DNA of 64,000 nt from assembly GCA_903870245.1 (NCBI GenBank), contig CAIQCB010000028.1, positions 1 through 64,000 of the forward strand, read 5' to 3'. The stretch's first letter is position 1. Each line of letters opens with the position of its first letter. Positions 9,879-18,791 of the stretch are shown piece by piece. The translations under genes were made by a program, and so were the position numbers. The notes under the pieces were generated by a model. It was not told where the DNA came from. It saw nothing but the letters and a program-made list of their open reading frames with translations, and did no database searches. This DNA is from an uncultured Methylocystaceae bacterium (GTDB taxonomy: Bacteria > Pseudomonadota > Alphaproteobacteria > Rhizobiales > Beijerinckiaceae).

Positions 9879-11048
9879 TCAGACGACGGACGCCGCCTCG
9901 ACGCCCTCCCCGCCCGACTCCGCCGGAAGCCTGAGGGGAAGAGGTGGGTCGTTGCGGTTGAGCCTGCCGATCATCCAGATGGACAGACCGGTTTCGAGCA
10001 GCGCGATCGCGGCCAGGAGAAAAGCGTACCGCCAGTTTAGCCGCATGAGCGACTCAAGCCCGACAAGAAACACGATATGCGCCGTCGGCGCCGCCATAAC
10101 CATCAAACCGCCGCCGGCGCCGCGGCGGCCGGTGATATTGCCGTAGGTCAGACCCAGCGCCAGCGCCAGCAAGGTGTGCGACAAGGCGAGAATCGGCACG
10201 CCAAAGCGTTTCGCCGCCTCCGCCGACCACTCTCCAAGCTGTCGCGGATCGTTCAGCGCCTGCTGAAAATTAAGCCAGAACGCCGATGGCGACATTTCAT
10301 AGACGCCATGCCAGCCGCGCTCAGGCAAGGCGCCGCTGCCCTGCATGGGCAAGGCCATGGCGTATTCGTCGAAATTCGAGATTTTCACCTCGCCGGCTCC
10401 CATCAGCGAGCGGGTCTGGATACTGCCCTTGGACAAAGCGACGACAACGCCGGCTTCATTGCGTCGAAAGTCAGCCCGAGCCGCCGTGATCGTCTGCTCC
10501 TGCATCTTCTCGATAGAGATTTGTCGAACGTAGAGATTGGCCGCGAGATCTGGCGTCAGCCAGCGTTCGATGTAAAGCGTCTTCAGACCGTTGTCGAAGG
10601 TATAGAAATGCGCCGCGTCCAGCATGCGGTGGTTCAACGAATTGCGCACGACATTGAGAACGTCCTGCATGTTGCTGGAGTAGTAGGGCGCAATCAAATT
10701 TCCCAACACATAACACAAAACGACGATCCCGGCGGCCAGCGTCAACGCCGGACGACATATCGCCCACGCGGAGAGCCGCAGCGCATAAAAGACCGCGATC
10801 ATGCCCTCGCTCGCCATGCGCGAGAGTTCGAGCGCCGAGCCAAGGCCAACCGCCATCGGCAGCGTCAGAAAGGCGACAGTCGGCGAGATGCCGATCAGCG
10901 CGGGCATGACGAGTCCGCCGCGTACCGCCGCCGGCGGTAATTGATACAGGAGGTAGGACAGAACGACCGGCGCCGAAAGCGCCAGTTGAACGACAAGCAT
11001 GCTCAGGCCGATGCGTTTGAACAAGTAAACAAACAACAGGCGCGGCAT
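9879..11048 (-). CDS. LptF/LptG (YjgP/YjgQ) family permease
   Basis: Inner-membrane permease of the type that, with LptB, extracts lipopolysaccharide from the inner membrane. The 389-residue protein has three N-terminal and three C-terminal hydrophobic segments flanking a large periplasmic domain at about residues 125-275, the expected LptF/LptG topology. Typical N-terminal pieces are YLFKRIGLSMLVV and ELSRMASEGMIAVFYALRLS. It is a single copy here, convergent with glmS, and 15 bases after a glycosyltransferase gene on the same strand. Whether it is LptF, LptG or a paralogue dedicated to another glycolipid cannot be decided from this sequence. Confidence 0.85.
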   Translation of the reverse strand: MPRLLFVYLFKRIGLSMLVVQLALSAPVVLSYLLYQLPPAAVRGGLVMPALIGISPTVAFLTLPMAVGLGSALELSRMASEGMIAVFYALRLSAWAICRPALTLAAGIVVLCYVLGNLIAPYYSSNMQDVLNVVRNSLNHRMLDAAHFYTFDNGLKTLYIERWLTPDLAANLYVRQISIEKMQEQTITAARADFRRNEAGVVVALSKGSIQTRSLMGAGEVKISNFDEYAMALPMQGSGALPERGWHGVYEMSPSAFWLNFQQALNDPRQLGEWSAEAAKRFGVPILALSHTLLALALGLTYGNITGRRGAGGGLMVMAAPTAHIVFLVGLESLMRLNWRYAFLLAAIALLETGLSIWMIGRLNRNDPPLPLRLPAESGGEGVEAASVV

Positions 11049-11063
11049 GATAAGTGGCCCCTG

Positions 11064-11963
11064 CTAGCGCGTGTTTTTGAAACGCGCCCAAGCGGCTTTC
11101 GAATAGGCGGTCCAGGCGGCGTCAAAGACGCCTCGGGCTGGCAGCGAGGTTGCGCCGGCCCAATGTGCGAAATAAATCTCCTTTCCCTCGTAATCGACCG
11201 GCTTGCCGTCGCGGAAACTCACGCCGGGCGCCTTGTAGAAGCTCTCGTGCGAAGCGTTTTCGACGACATTGGGCAGCAATTCGATTTTCAGGCCGCGGCG
11301 GTGTGTGACGAAATTGACCAGCGGTTGCGCAAAAAGCTGGCCGCGCTTGCGCACATCGTGAAAAATCGCTGCATCGGCGCGGATCGTTTCGATAAAATCC
11401 GACAGGGTCAGATAGGCGTTGGAGGTGACCCAAAAACCATCGTTGAACAATAAAACGTCTTTCAGGAAAGGATAATTGGCCCGACGTTCGTTGTAGACGT
11501 ATTCGAAGCTTGGCGAGGCGACGATGAACTCCCGTTTTCCGGCTTCCAGACGTCCGAACAGTGGGCGGAAATCCCGAAAAACGATGACATCGACATCAAC
11601 GTAAACAACTTCGTCGAGCGGCAGGGCCAGCGCCTGGAGCTTGCGTAGCCGGCGACGATTCGCGTTAAAGATGCCGGGGTAAAGCTCATGCGAGAGTCGA
11701 TCGATATCGACCGGCTCCTCCTCGATGAAAGTGGCTCCATAGATTTCGGCCGCGCGACGCGTCTGCGAGACGTTATCGTCGTAGGGAATTAAATAGAGCG
11801 GCAAGCCGGCGTTGGTGTCGTGGTAGCTCTCCAGAAACGGCAACAGCCAGTCAATGATCTTGTCGTTTCCAACGATGGCGACGCCATAGCGTTTGGCGGG
11901 CGGCGCGGCCGCAGCGCCCGTCTCCGGCGCGCGCAGGGGTAGATTTGGTTGTCGAAGGCTCAT
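11064..11963 (-). CDS. Putative GT-A-type glycosyltransferase
   Basis: A 299-residue protein I do not recognise by name. It begins the core with YGVAIVGNDKIIDWLLPFLESY and contains VVYVDVDVIVFRDF near residue 125, a DxD-type motif typical of nucleotide-sugar-dependent GT-A enzymes. LLFNDGFWVTSNAY follows near residue 180 and FAHWAGA lies near the C-terminus. This supports a family 8-like nucleotide-diphospho-sugar transferase, though the sugar and acceptor are unknown. It is followed after 15 bases by the LptF/LptG-type permease and is divergent from the double glycosyltransferase, so all three may act on one surface glycan. Confidence 0.6.
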   Translation of the reverse strand: MSLRQPNLPLRAPETGAAAAPPAKRYGVAIVGNDKIIDWLLPFLESYHDTNAGLPLYLIPYDDNVSQTRRAAEIYGATFIEEEPVDIDRLSHELYPGIFNANRRRLRKLQALALPLDEVVYVDVDVIVFRDFRPLFGRLEAGKREFIVASPSFEYVYNERRANYPFLKDVLLFNDGFWVTSNAYLTLSDFIETIRADAAIFHDVRKRGQLFAQPLVNFVTHRRGLKIELLPNVVENASHESFYKAPGVSFRDGKPVDYEGKEIYFAHWAGATSLPARGVFDAAWTAYSKAAWARFKNTR

Positions 11964-14467
11964 ATAGGGGATGTACTTTTAAAAATCGGGCAAAAGCAAG
12001 GGGGGCGCAGATCGATCCTCTTCCTCTGGCGGGCAAGACTGTCGCTGTGGTCCATGCCGCCTGGCACTCCTGCGGCAGCTATCAGGTCAATGTCAGCCAG
12101 ATCGCCGCCTACCGGGCGCTGGGGGCGCGCGTCCTTTCTGTCGCCCTCATGGACGATCTGGGACCCGAGCCGCCAGGCGGACGACGGTGGCGCGAGTATA
12201 TCGACGCAACCGGCGATCTCGGCGCGGATCGCCGATATTTTTCCGGCCCACCCTACGCAGCGATCGCGTCCCGTCTGGTTATCGACGGCTGGTGGCGGCT
12301 GATCCATGGCGATCAGGCGGCCTGGCTGCTTGAGCTTTCGACCCGCGCGCCGATCCCCGCAGGACTCGACGCCGAAAAAATAGATCTTTTTCACGCCAAT
12401 CATTACTTCACCCTGCCCTTCGTCGAAAGGCTGAAAAAGGGCGAAAACATTCCGGTTGTTCTGGAAACCCAGGATATTCAGGCGCGACAATACGTCTTGC
12501 GCAATCGTGGCGGCTTTTTCATTCCGCCGCACGCCAGCTACGATGACATGCTGAAACAGGAGTTGCAGTGGATGCGACGCGCCGATTTATGCGTCCATCT
12601 CAACAGTGAGGAGGACGCCGATTTTCGTCGTCTGTTGCCGCAGGCGCGTCACGCGCTGGTTTTTCCCGCAGTATCGAGCGTTCCCAGAGCGCGAGGCCGA
12701 AAAATCATCATTGTCGCCAGTGACAATTACGCGAATTATGCAAGCTTGCGCTGGTTTCTGCAGGAAGTCGTTCCGCTGGCCGGCGACGCGCGCGTGGAAA
12801 TTTACGGTAATATCGATGGGGGGGTGAAAAGGCGCGACGCGACGTTGTACGAGACGCATCGGGACCTGTTCCGCGGTCGGGTCGAGAACATCGGCGCCGT
12901 TTACGCTGAAGCCGGCTGCGTGCTCTTGCCGACGATCGAGGGCCACGGCCTGTCGATCAAGGCGGTCGAGGCCTTGTCCTGCGGCGCGCCGCTGGTGGCG
13001 ACGCCGCACGCCTTCCGGGGCATGCAGATCGACCCAACAAAGCTCGACAATGTCGCATGCGCCGCCGATGCGGCGGCTTTCGCCCGCTGCTGGCGAGACG
13101 CGCAGTTGCGCGCCGATACGGGGCCGCCGCCCATGGAGGACAGCGCGACGCGGCGCTTGTATGAAGAGACTTTTAGCCCGAACTCTTACGCCTCAAAACT
13201 GGCCCAGGCGCTGGCTTCGCTGAAACCGCCGTCCAGAGACCAGACGCAACCGCTCGCCGGACGCAAGATCGCTCTGGTGCATCCCGCCTGGCATAGCTGT
13301 GGCACTTATCAGGTCGTGTTGGGACAGATCGCCGCCTATCGAGCGCTGGGCGCCGACGTCTGGCCGATCGCTATCAGCTCTGATCCCGGGTTCATTCCCG
13401 GACGCAACTGGCTCTGGGGCGCCTTCACACGGGCAACCCCGGAGCTCGACATGGGAGAGCGCTACTATGGCGGCGTGCCGTTCCATAACTATCTGCGCCC
13501 GAAATTTTTGCGCGACGTGCTCTGGCCCTATCTCCATGGCGATCAGGCGCGCATGCGACTGGGTAGCGCCGCCATGTCCATTCTGCCGCAAGCCGTTGAG
13601 GCGCAGCGCTTTGATCTCGTCCATTGCAACCATTTTTTCCTGACTCCGCTCGCGAAGCGACTGGCGCGCGGCCGTGCGCCCATCCTTCTCGACACCCATG
13701 ATTTACAGGCGCGCCAATTCACACTGATCAACGAGCGGATGCCATGGCTGCATCCGCGCGTCGGCTACGAGGAGATGCTTGCGCAAGAGCTCGACGCGAT
13801 GCGTGACTCAGATTTGCTCCTTCATCTCAACGCGCAGGAAGCCGAAGAATTCGAACGCCTGCTGCCGGAAAAGCGACATGCGCTGCTTTATCCCGCAACG
13901 CCGCCGGCCCCGACCGGACCTGGCGGCCCCAATATCCTCCTCGTCGCAAGCAACAACGCTGCAAATGTCGAAAGCGTCGCCTGGTTCCTGCGCGAGGTGG
14001 CGCCGCTGGCGCCAGACGTTAGAGTGCAAATTGTCGGCAACGTCGACGCCGGAGTGAAATCCCGGGCGCCGCAGGATTACCGACGATACGCGCATTGCTT
14101 CGCCGGACAGGTCGAAAATCTCGCTGAGGTTTACGCAAACGCCAAACTTGCGTTGCTGCCGACGATCAGCGGACATGGTTTGTCGATCAAGAGCGTCGAG
14201 GCATTGTCCAGCGGATTGCCGCTCATCGCCACCCCTCAGGCGATGCGCGGCATGGATGAGACCGTGATGACGCTTCCGGGTATTGAATTCGCCGGTAGCG
14301 CTGAAACTTTTGCGGCGCTCTTGCGCGCTGCCGACGGACGTCCCATCCCCGACGCGTCGATGCGCGCGGCCAGCGCGACGCGCGTCTTCTACGAGAGACA
14401 TTTCTCGCAGGAGGCCTATCGGCGCAATCTCGCCGATCTCGTCACGTCGAACCTCGATTTGGGTTGA
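11945..14467 (+). CDS. Tandem-duplicated GT4-like glycosyltransferase (two domains in one chain)
   Basis: An 840-codon reading frame made of two copies of one roughly 400-residue glycosyltransferase-like unit. Copy 1 starts near residue 28 (LAGKTVAVVHAAWHSCGSYQ) and copy 2 near residue 437 (LAGRKIALVHPAWHSCGTYQ), a spacing of 409. Further matched pairs are QIAAYRALGA in both, ETQDIQARQY / DTHDLQARQF, and PTIEGHGLSIKAVEALSCG / PTISGHGLSIKSVEALSSG. The last pair resembles the nucleotide-sugar-binding EX7E region of GT-B family 4 enzymes. The N-terminus is uncertain: the first in-frame start, TTG at 11945, overlaps the divergent neighbour's start, and no later ATG precedes the first domain. The substrate is unknown. 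Confidence 0.75.
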   Translation: MVVEGSYRGCTFKNRAKARGAQIDPLPLAGKTVAVVHAAWHSCGSYQVNVSQIAAYRALGARVLSVALMDDLGPEPPGGRRWREYIDATGDLGADRRYFSGPPYAAIASRLVIDGWWRLIHGDQAAWLLELSTRAPIPAGLDAEKIDLFHANHYFTLPFVERLKKGENIPVVLETQDIQARQYVLRNRGGFFIPPHASYDDMLKQELQWMRRADLCVHLNSEEDADFRRLLPQARHALVFPAVSSVPRARGRKIIIVASDNYANYASLRWFLQEVVPLAGDARVEIYGNIDGGVKRRDATLYETHRDLFRGRVENIGAVYAEAGCVLLPTIEGHGLSIKAVEALSCGAPLVATPHAFRGMQIDPTKLDNVACAADAAAFARCWRDAQLRADTGPPPMEDSATRRLYEETFSPNSYASKLAQALASLKPPSRDQTQPLAGRKIALVHPAWHSCGTYQVVLGQIAAYRALGADVWPIAISSDPGFIPGRNWLWGAFTRATPELDMGERYYGGVPFHNYLRPKFLRDVLWPYLHGDQARMRLGSAAMSILPQAVEAQRFDLVHCNHFFLTPLAKRLARGRAPILLDTHDLQARQFTLINERMPWLHPRVGYEEMLAQELDAMRDSDLLLHLNAQEAEEFERLLPEKRHALLYPATPPAPTGPGGPNILLVASNNAANVESVAWFLREVAPLAPDVRVQIVGNVDAGVKSRAPQDYRRYAHCFAGQVENLAEVYANAKLALLPTISGHGLSIKSVEALSSGLPLIATPQAMRGMDETVMTLPGIEFAGSAETFAALLRAADGRPIPDASMRAASATRVFYERHFSQEAYRRNLADLVTSNLDLG

Positions 14468-14542
14468 AATCGCCCGTCTTGCAAGCAGCCCGCGATCCGG
14501 CCGGAGAACCTCGCCAGATCCTGAGGCGCCGTCACATTACGA

Positions 14543-14800
14543 TCATTCCGGTGGATCGAGCGGCGTCAAGCCTTTGAGCGCGCCATTTTCGTCAAGGGTG
14601 ATTTTTTCGACCCGGGCCTCGGCCAGCGCCAGCAATTTCTCGCAACGGTCCTGAAGAGCGCGGCCGCGCGCATAAAGCGCCACCGACTCGTCCAGCGACA
14701 CCTGGCCTTTCTCGAGTTCGCCGACGATTTGTTCAAGCTCCTGCATGGCCTGTTCGAACGGCAGTTCGGCGACGATGGTTTTGGCGGGTTCCCTGCTCAT
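14543..14800 (-). CDS. xseB: Exodeoxyribonuclease VII small subunit
   Basis: Small subunit of the exonuclease that degrades single-stranded DNA to oligonucleotides. The 85-residue form starting at ATG 14800 matches the family: LPFEQAMQELEQIVGELEKGQVSLDESVALYARG is recognisable, followed by a short helix LQDRCEKLLALAEARVEKI. A second in-frame ATG at 14836 would add 12 residues. The catalytic subunit xseA is not in the window. It lies downstream of the CDF transporter on the same strand and converges on the double glycosyltransferase gene. Confidence 0.93.
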   Translation of the reverse strand: MSREPAKTIVAELPFEQAMQELEQIVGELEKGQVSLDESVALYARGRALQDRCEKLLALAEARVEKITLDENGALKGLTPLDPPE

Positions 14801-14866
14801 AATCACAGAATAATCCAATCGCGCCCGAATGGCCATCGTACGACCACCGTAGCGGGCTCGCTCGCC

Positions 14867-16270
14867 CTACCCATGGTCTTCCGGCTCGGCGTGGCCGACG
14901 ATACGCAAAATCTCCGGAAACTGAACCAGCATGCGCCGCTCGACCTGATCCACCGCCTGATGGACGGTCTCGACGGCGACGGCCGGATCGACGCGGCAAT
15001 GGAAATTGACGACCCAACCGCCCGATGTCTCGCGGGCGCGTACGTCATGAATGTCGCCCAGCCAGCCGACGTCCAGCGCATGACGATTGAGCGCCACGAC
15101 AATTTCCTCCAGCGCCTCCGGATCGATATCGATTCCCGCCATTACATGCGGCGACATGGGATCGATGTGCGTCTCGATCTCGACATCGGCGCCAAATTCG
15201 TCGCGGATGGCGCGTTCGAAATCCGTCGCAATAGCGTGGGCGCGCCCCATCGGCATGGCCCCGTCAAGTTCGATATCGACGCCGATCGACAAGCGGTCGC
15301 CAATCTGCTGCGCAATGATGTGATGGGCCGTCAGGTGACGCCGCCCCGCGACCAGCATCGTTCGCTCGACAACCGTCTCGTCGTCCAGCGCTCGCGGCTC
15401 GATCACAACGGTAATCAGCGCGCGCGGTTCAACTGCAGCGACCGCCTCAGCAACACTCAGCCTGATCTGCGCGGCCTGCTCCACCCGCAGGCTGCGCGAG
15501 ACGCCGATCACCGCCTCGCCGATCACCTCCGGTCCCACGCTGCGCAGACGTAAATCGTCCAGCGCAATGACCCCCGGCACCTCAGCGATGGCCTGTCGGA
15601 TTTGCGGGGTCAGATCGCCCGGCGCGGCGTCGAGCAATGTGCTGATCGTGCGTTTGCCCAACCGATAGCCGGCGATGGCGATGAAGACCGCGACGCCGAA
15701 AGAGGCCAGCGCATCCCCCTTGAGGAATCCGAAATGAGTGGCGGCGACGCCCGCCAGCGCCAGAACGGAGGAAACCAGATCGCTGGCGAAATGCAGGGCG
15801 TCCGCCGCCAGCGCGTCGCTGTGCTCTTCCTGCGCGATCGTTTCCAACTGTCGCGAGCGGACAAAATCGATAGCGATGGAGACGCCCAGCACTGCGTAGA
15901 CTGGCCAGCCGGCGTCGATCCTGACATCGGGCTCCATGAGCCGCCGGATCGCCTCGCCAACGACAAGCAGGGCAAGGCCAAAGAGGAAACCCGTCTCGAT
16001 AAGCGCGGCCAGAGCCTCGAACTTGCCGTGACCGTAATGGTGCTCGGCGTCGGCGGGCTTCTCGGCTTCCCGCACCGCGTAAAATGTCAAAATCGTCGCC
16101 CCGGTGTCGACAAAGGCGTGACCGGCCTCCGAGAGCAACGCCAGCGACCCGGACCAGAGCCCTGCGGCAAGCTTGGCGACCGCCAGAAGCGCGCTCGCGG
16201 CAATGGAGGCGCGGGCGGCGGCGAGTTTGCGGCTTTGTCCCGCAAGATCGGCGGCGTCGAGGGCGGTCAT
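14867..16270 (-). CDS. Cation diffusion facilitator (CDF) metal exporter with extended C-terminal region
   Basis: Proton-coupled efflux of divalent metals such as Zn, Fe or Co. The first 215 residues form the six-helix CDF membrane domain, with metal-site motifs SEAGHAFVDTG (HxxxD type) and DALHFASDLVSS. The start is ATG 16270 (467 residues), because the reading frame upstream of it lacks CDF sequence. FieF-type proteins are about 300 residues, but here the cytoplasmic part continues for about 250 residues. It reads as three successive ferredoxin-like dimerisation units, near residues 220-300, 300-385 and 390-460. xseB follows after 66 bases. Confidence 0.88.
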   Translation of the reverse strand: MTALDAADLAGQSRKLAAARASIAASALLAVAKLAAGLWSGSLALLSEAGHAFVDTGATILTFYAVREAEKPADAEHHYGHGKFEALAALIETGFLFGLALLVVGEAIRRLMEPDVRIDAGWPVYAVLGVSIAIDFVRSRQLETIAQEEHSDALAADALHFASDLVSSVLALAGVAATHFGFLKGDALASFGVAVFIAIAGYRLGKRTISTLLDAAPGDLTPQIRQAIAEVPGVIALDDLRLRSVGPEVIGEAVIGVSRSLRVEQAAQIRLSVAEAVAAVEPRALITVVIEPRALDDETVVERTMLVAGRRHLTAHHIIAQQIGDRLSIGVDIELDGAMPMGRAHAIATDFERAIRDEFGADVEIETHIDPMSPHVMAGIDIDPEALEEIVVALNRHALDVGWLGDIHDVRARETSGGWVVNFHCRVDPAVAVETVHQAVDQVERRMLVQFPEILRIVGHAEPEDHG

Positions 16271-16333
16271 GCTGGCGGTTGTAACCCTGGAGGGACGAAA
16301 ATGATATAAGAGCGGCGGAGACAGGAGGCAAAA

Positions 16334-16771
16334 ATGAAGTATCTGCATACGATGATTCGGGTCGGCGACCTCGACGCCGCGCTTGCGTTCTTCGCCCTGC
16401 TCGGCTTGAGCGAAATTAGACGCATGGAGAATGAAAAGGGCCGCTTCACCCTGGTCTATCTGGCGGCGACCGAAGATGTCGCGCAATCGAAGGAAACCGG
16501 GGCGCCAATGATCGAGCTTACCCATAACTGGGACGAGCACAACTACGCAGGCGGACGCAATTTCGGGCATATCGCATTCGCCGTCGACAATATCTATGAA
16601 GTTTGCGATCGACTGAAAGCCGGCGGCGTTACGATCAACCGGCCGCCGCGCGATGGTCACATGGCTTTCGTGCGCACGCCGGATGCAATCTCCATTGAGC
16701 TTCTGCAAAAGGGTCCGGCGCTGCCGCCAAGAGAACCCTGGACCTCAGCGCCGAACATCGGAGAATGGTGA
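16334..16771 (+). CDS. gloA: Glyoxalase / VOC family protein (lactoylglutathione lyase-like)
   Basis: A 145-residue single-domain VOC protein resembling glyoxalase I, which converts the methylglyoxal-glutathione hemithioacetal to lactoylglutathione. [20 protein letters not shown] carries the first metal-ligand position (His5), [12 protein letters not shown] the region around the first Glu ligand, and [14 protein letters not shown] and IELLQKG the second pair. An AGGAGG lies just before the ATG. It is divergent from the CDF transporter, with 63 bases between them. The assignment to GloA is by motif, and a related VOC enzyme remains possible. Confidence 0.8.
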   Translation: MKYLHTMIRVGDLDAALAFFALLGLSEIRRMENEKGRFTLVYLAATEDVAQSKETGAPMIELTHNWDEHNYAGGRNFGHIAFAVDNIYEVCDRLKAGGVTINRPPRDGHMAFVRTPDAISIELLQKGPALPPREPWTSAPNIGEW

Positions 16772-17121
16772 AATTCGAGAAACGTCGCACGATCTTGCAA
16801 CGCACTATCGAGTGAGCATCTGCAGCGACGAAATATTGTAAAAATTCAAAACCGCAGGCGACAATATGACATTTGCATAATAAGCTTGAATTGCAAGCGT
16901 GGTTGGTGAGGCAAGTCGAATCGACGGTCGCCTTCGTTCACGGGGGCCAAAAACAGTAATTGGCGAAAGTACGGCGAGTTGAGACGGAAGCGTTCGAAGT
17001 CCCGATCAATCACGCCGGTGCTGCGTTCAATTCATAAATGGTTCATGCGATCGCCATAGTTATGGGCGACATGAAAGGCCGTTACGATATCAATTTGGCG
17101 CGAGAGAGACGGAGGGAGGTC
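16772..17121. other. Intergenic region without a recognised gene
   Basis: I see no supported gene here. It is less G+C-rich than its surroundings and contains the small inverted repeat GCTTG-AATTG-CAAGC near 16884. It presumably carries the promoter of the small gene at 17122. Confidence 0.5.
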
Positions 17122-17475
17122 ATGTTGATAGCTGATTTGATCCATTCCTGCTCGAACGAGAAGGTCGCAGAGGCGGCGCTTTGCTGCCTTGGCGGACGCT
17201 TCGCAGAAAACGTCAATGTCGCAGCGCGTGAAAAGGGGATGAGCCCCGGCGCCTTCGTTGTTTCCGTTATTCACGATTTCTCTCGCCAGGCCGACACGGC
17301 GACCCGCGAGTCCTTGCGGGAGAAAATTGTCAGTGACGATCAGCCCCTGCTGGAGGGACTGCGCACTCTCCTCGAGAGCGCCATGCGCGAGAGCCTGATG
17401 CCCGACGAGGCCGCCCTCGCATTGGCGCAGCTTGTCCGGACCAGCGTCGCCTGTAGCGGCCAGCATCTGTATTGA
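17122..17475 (+). CDS. Hypothetical protein, 117 residues
   Basis: I do not recognise this protein. The start at 17122 (MLIADLIHSCSNEKVAEAAL) is chosen because GGAGGGAGGT lies directly before it. An in-frame ATG at 17038 has no such site. The sequence looks soluble and mainly helical, with two neighbouring cysteines in AALCCLGGRF and the segment VNVAAREKGMSPGAFVVSVI, followed by an acidic helix. It has no signal peptide or membrane segment. It is monocistronic, ending 30 bases before a strong terminator. Confidence 0.65.
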   Translation: MLIADLIHSCSNEKVAEAALCCLGGRFAENVNVAAREKGMSPGAFVVSVIHDFSRQADTATRESLREKIVSDDQPLLEGLRTLLESAMRESLMPDEAALALAQLVRTSVACSGQHLY

Positions 17476-17505
17476 ACCTAAATCGCCTTGAAAAAAATCG
17501 CAGAG

Positions 17506-17529
17506 GCGGCGCCATCGGCGCCGCTTTTT
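17506..17529 (+). terminator. Rho-independent terminator
   Basis: GCGGCGCC-ATC-GGCGCCGC forms an 8-bp perfect stem with a three-base loop and is followed by TTTTTCTTT. It ends transcription of the small hypothetical gene. Confidence 0.85.
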
Positions 17530-17588
17530 CTTTATCCGTCGCTGTGCGACAAGCACTCCTGTAACATTAGCAGGAGTCGGGGCGTCTT

Positions 17589-18242
17589 ATGGCGCACATT
17601 CTCGATCAAAACCAGATTTCCGAGCTTCTCTCTGTGTGGGGCTACGCCGCCGTCGGCGTTGTCATCGCGCTGGAAAGCGCTGGCCTCCCCTTGCCTGGCG
17701 AAACCCTGCTGATCGGAGCGGCAATCTATGCCCGGCTCACCGGGGCCATGGCTATCGGGGGCATTGTCGGCGCTGCGGCCATCGGCGCCATCGTCGGCGA
17801 CAATCTCGGCTATTGGGTCGGTCGACGATACGGCGTCGGCTTTCTCGAACGCCATGGCGCCAGGATCGGGCTGGGTCCGGAAAAATTCCGGCTCAGCCAA
17901 TATCTTTTTTTCAAATGGGGCGGGATTGTTGTGTTCGTCGGGCGCTTCATCACCCTGTTGCGAATGTTTGCGGCTTTGTTGGCCGGAGCCAATCGTCTGC
18001 CCATGAAACAATTCATGATTTACAATGCCGCAGGCGGCGTAATCTGGGCGTCGGTATTCGGTTTCGGCGCCTATCACCTCACCGCCGGCTTCGAGAGGGT
18101 GGAGGGAGGCAGCGGGCGTTTCGCCTTCGGGGTCTTGCTCGCCTGCATGTTTATGTTCTGGCGTTATTACCGGCGTCACGAAGCCCGTCTGATGCAGGAG
18201 GCTGACGCCCTCTTCGCCGCCCGCGCAATCAAAGATCATTAA
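17589..18242 (+). CDS. DedA family membrane protein
   Basis: Inner-membrane protein of the DedA/VTT superfamily, whose members are implicated in moving undecaprenyl phosphate or phospholipids across the membrane. The 217-residue length fits. Diagnostic segments are ALESAGLPLPGETLLIGA near residue 30, AIVGDNLGYWVGRRYG near 70 and VVFVGRFITLLRMFAALLAG near 120, and these include the conserved acidic residue and the F/Y-x-R motif. Several hydrophobic helices are visible, and the tail is charged. It converges on the DUF2244 gene. Confidence 0.92.
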   Translation: MAHILDQNQISELLSVWGYAAVGVVIALESAGLPLPGETLLIGAAIYARLTGAMAIGGIVGAAAIGAIVGDNLGYWVGRRYGVGFLERHGARIGLGPEKFRLSQYLFFKWGGIVVFVGRFITLLRMFAALLAGANRLPMKQFMIYNAAGGVIWASVFGFGAYHLTAGFERVEGGSGRFAFGVLLACMFMFWRYYRRHEARLMQEADALFAARAIKDH

Positions 18243-18247
18243 AGCGG

Positions 18248-18739
18248 TTAATCGAACCGCGGCCCCTGCCGCGCCGACGCCAAAGCCTCGCGCAAATCCC
18301 GCGCCAACACGGCTTTTTGCTCGGGGCCCAGAAATGCGCCGATTTCGACGCGCTCGCCCCGCGACGCCAGCGCCAGACGCTGCACGCCAAACTCCTCATG
18401 GGTCTCCTGCTCCAGCCGCACCCAACTCGGGTTAAAGCGCCATTCGCGGCGGTGGCCGCGCACGCCGACCTTGGCGTGAACCAGTTCTAGCGGAGTCAGG
18501 TCCAGCGTTTCATAGGCCCGCGCCGAACGGAAACTGATCTTGAAAGCGACATAGAGCGCCAGAGCGTCTAGCCCCATGAAACCGGCGACCGGCCATGCGC
18601 CCATCACCAGAAAAGGCAGCGCCAAAATCGCCTGCGCCAGACAGAAGCCGAGAATAAATACGGTGAAGGCGCGCGGCGTGAGTGAGCGATGGGGCTGGAG
18701 CCGCGCCGCGTAAATCTTGCGCTCGAAGGCTTCGGACAT
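18248..18739 (-). CDS. DUF2244 domain membrane protein
   Basis: A 163-residue protein of the DUF2244 family, common in alphaproteobacteria and of unknown function. It has two close hydrophobic helices at about residues 28-68 (VFILGFCLAQAILALPFLVM and GFMGLDALALYVAF), then a soluble domain with LTPLELVHAKVGVRG, an aromatic WRFNPSWVRLEQ and RGERVEIGAFLGPEQK. Its start lies close to that of nth on the other strand, so the two genes are divergently arranged. Confidence 0.88.
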   Translation of the reverse strand: MSEAFERKIYAARLQPHRSLTPRAFTVFILGFCLAQAILALPFLVMGAWPVAGFMGLDALALYVAFKISFRSARAYETLDLTPLELVHAKVGVRGHRREWRFNPSWVRLEQETHEEFGVQRLALASRGERVEIGAFLGPEQKAVLARDLREALASARQGPRFD

Positions 18740-18791
18740 GCAAAAGACCCGACGCTATCGCCTAACCGGACGTCACGTTATAACGCCGTTT

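Noticed and set aside
16271-16708. N-terminal extension of 146 codons before the CDF transporter
   Set aside because: It is the antisense of the glyoxalase-like gene and has no CDF sequence. The ATG at 16270 starts the family sequence.
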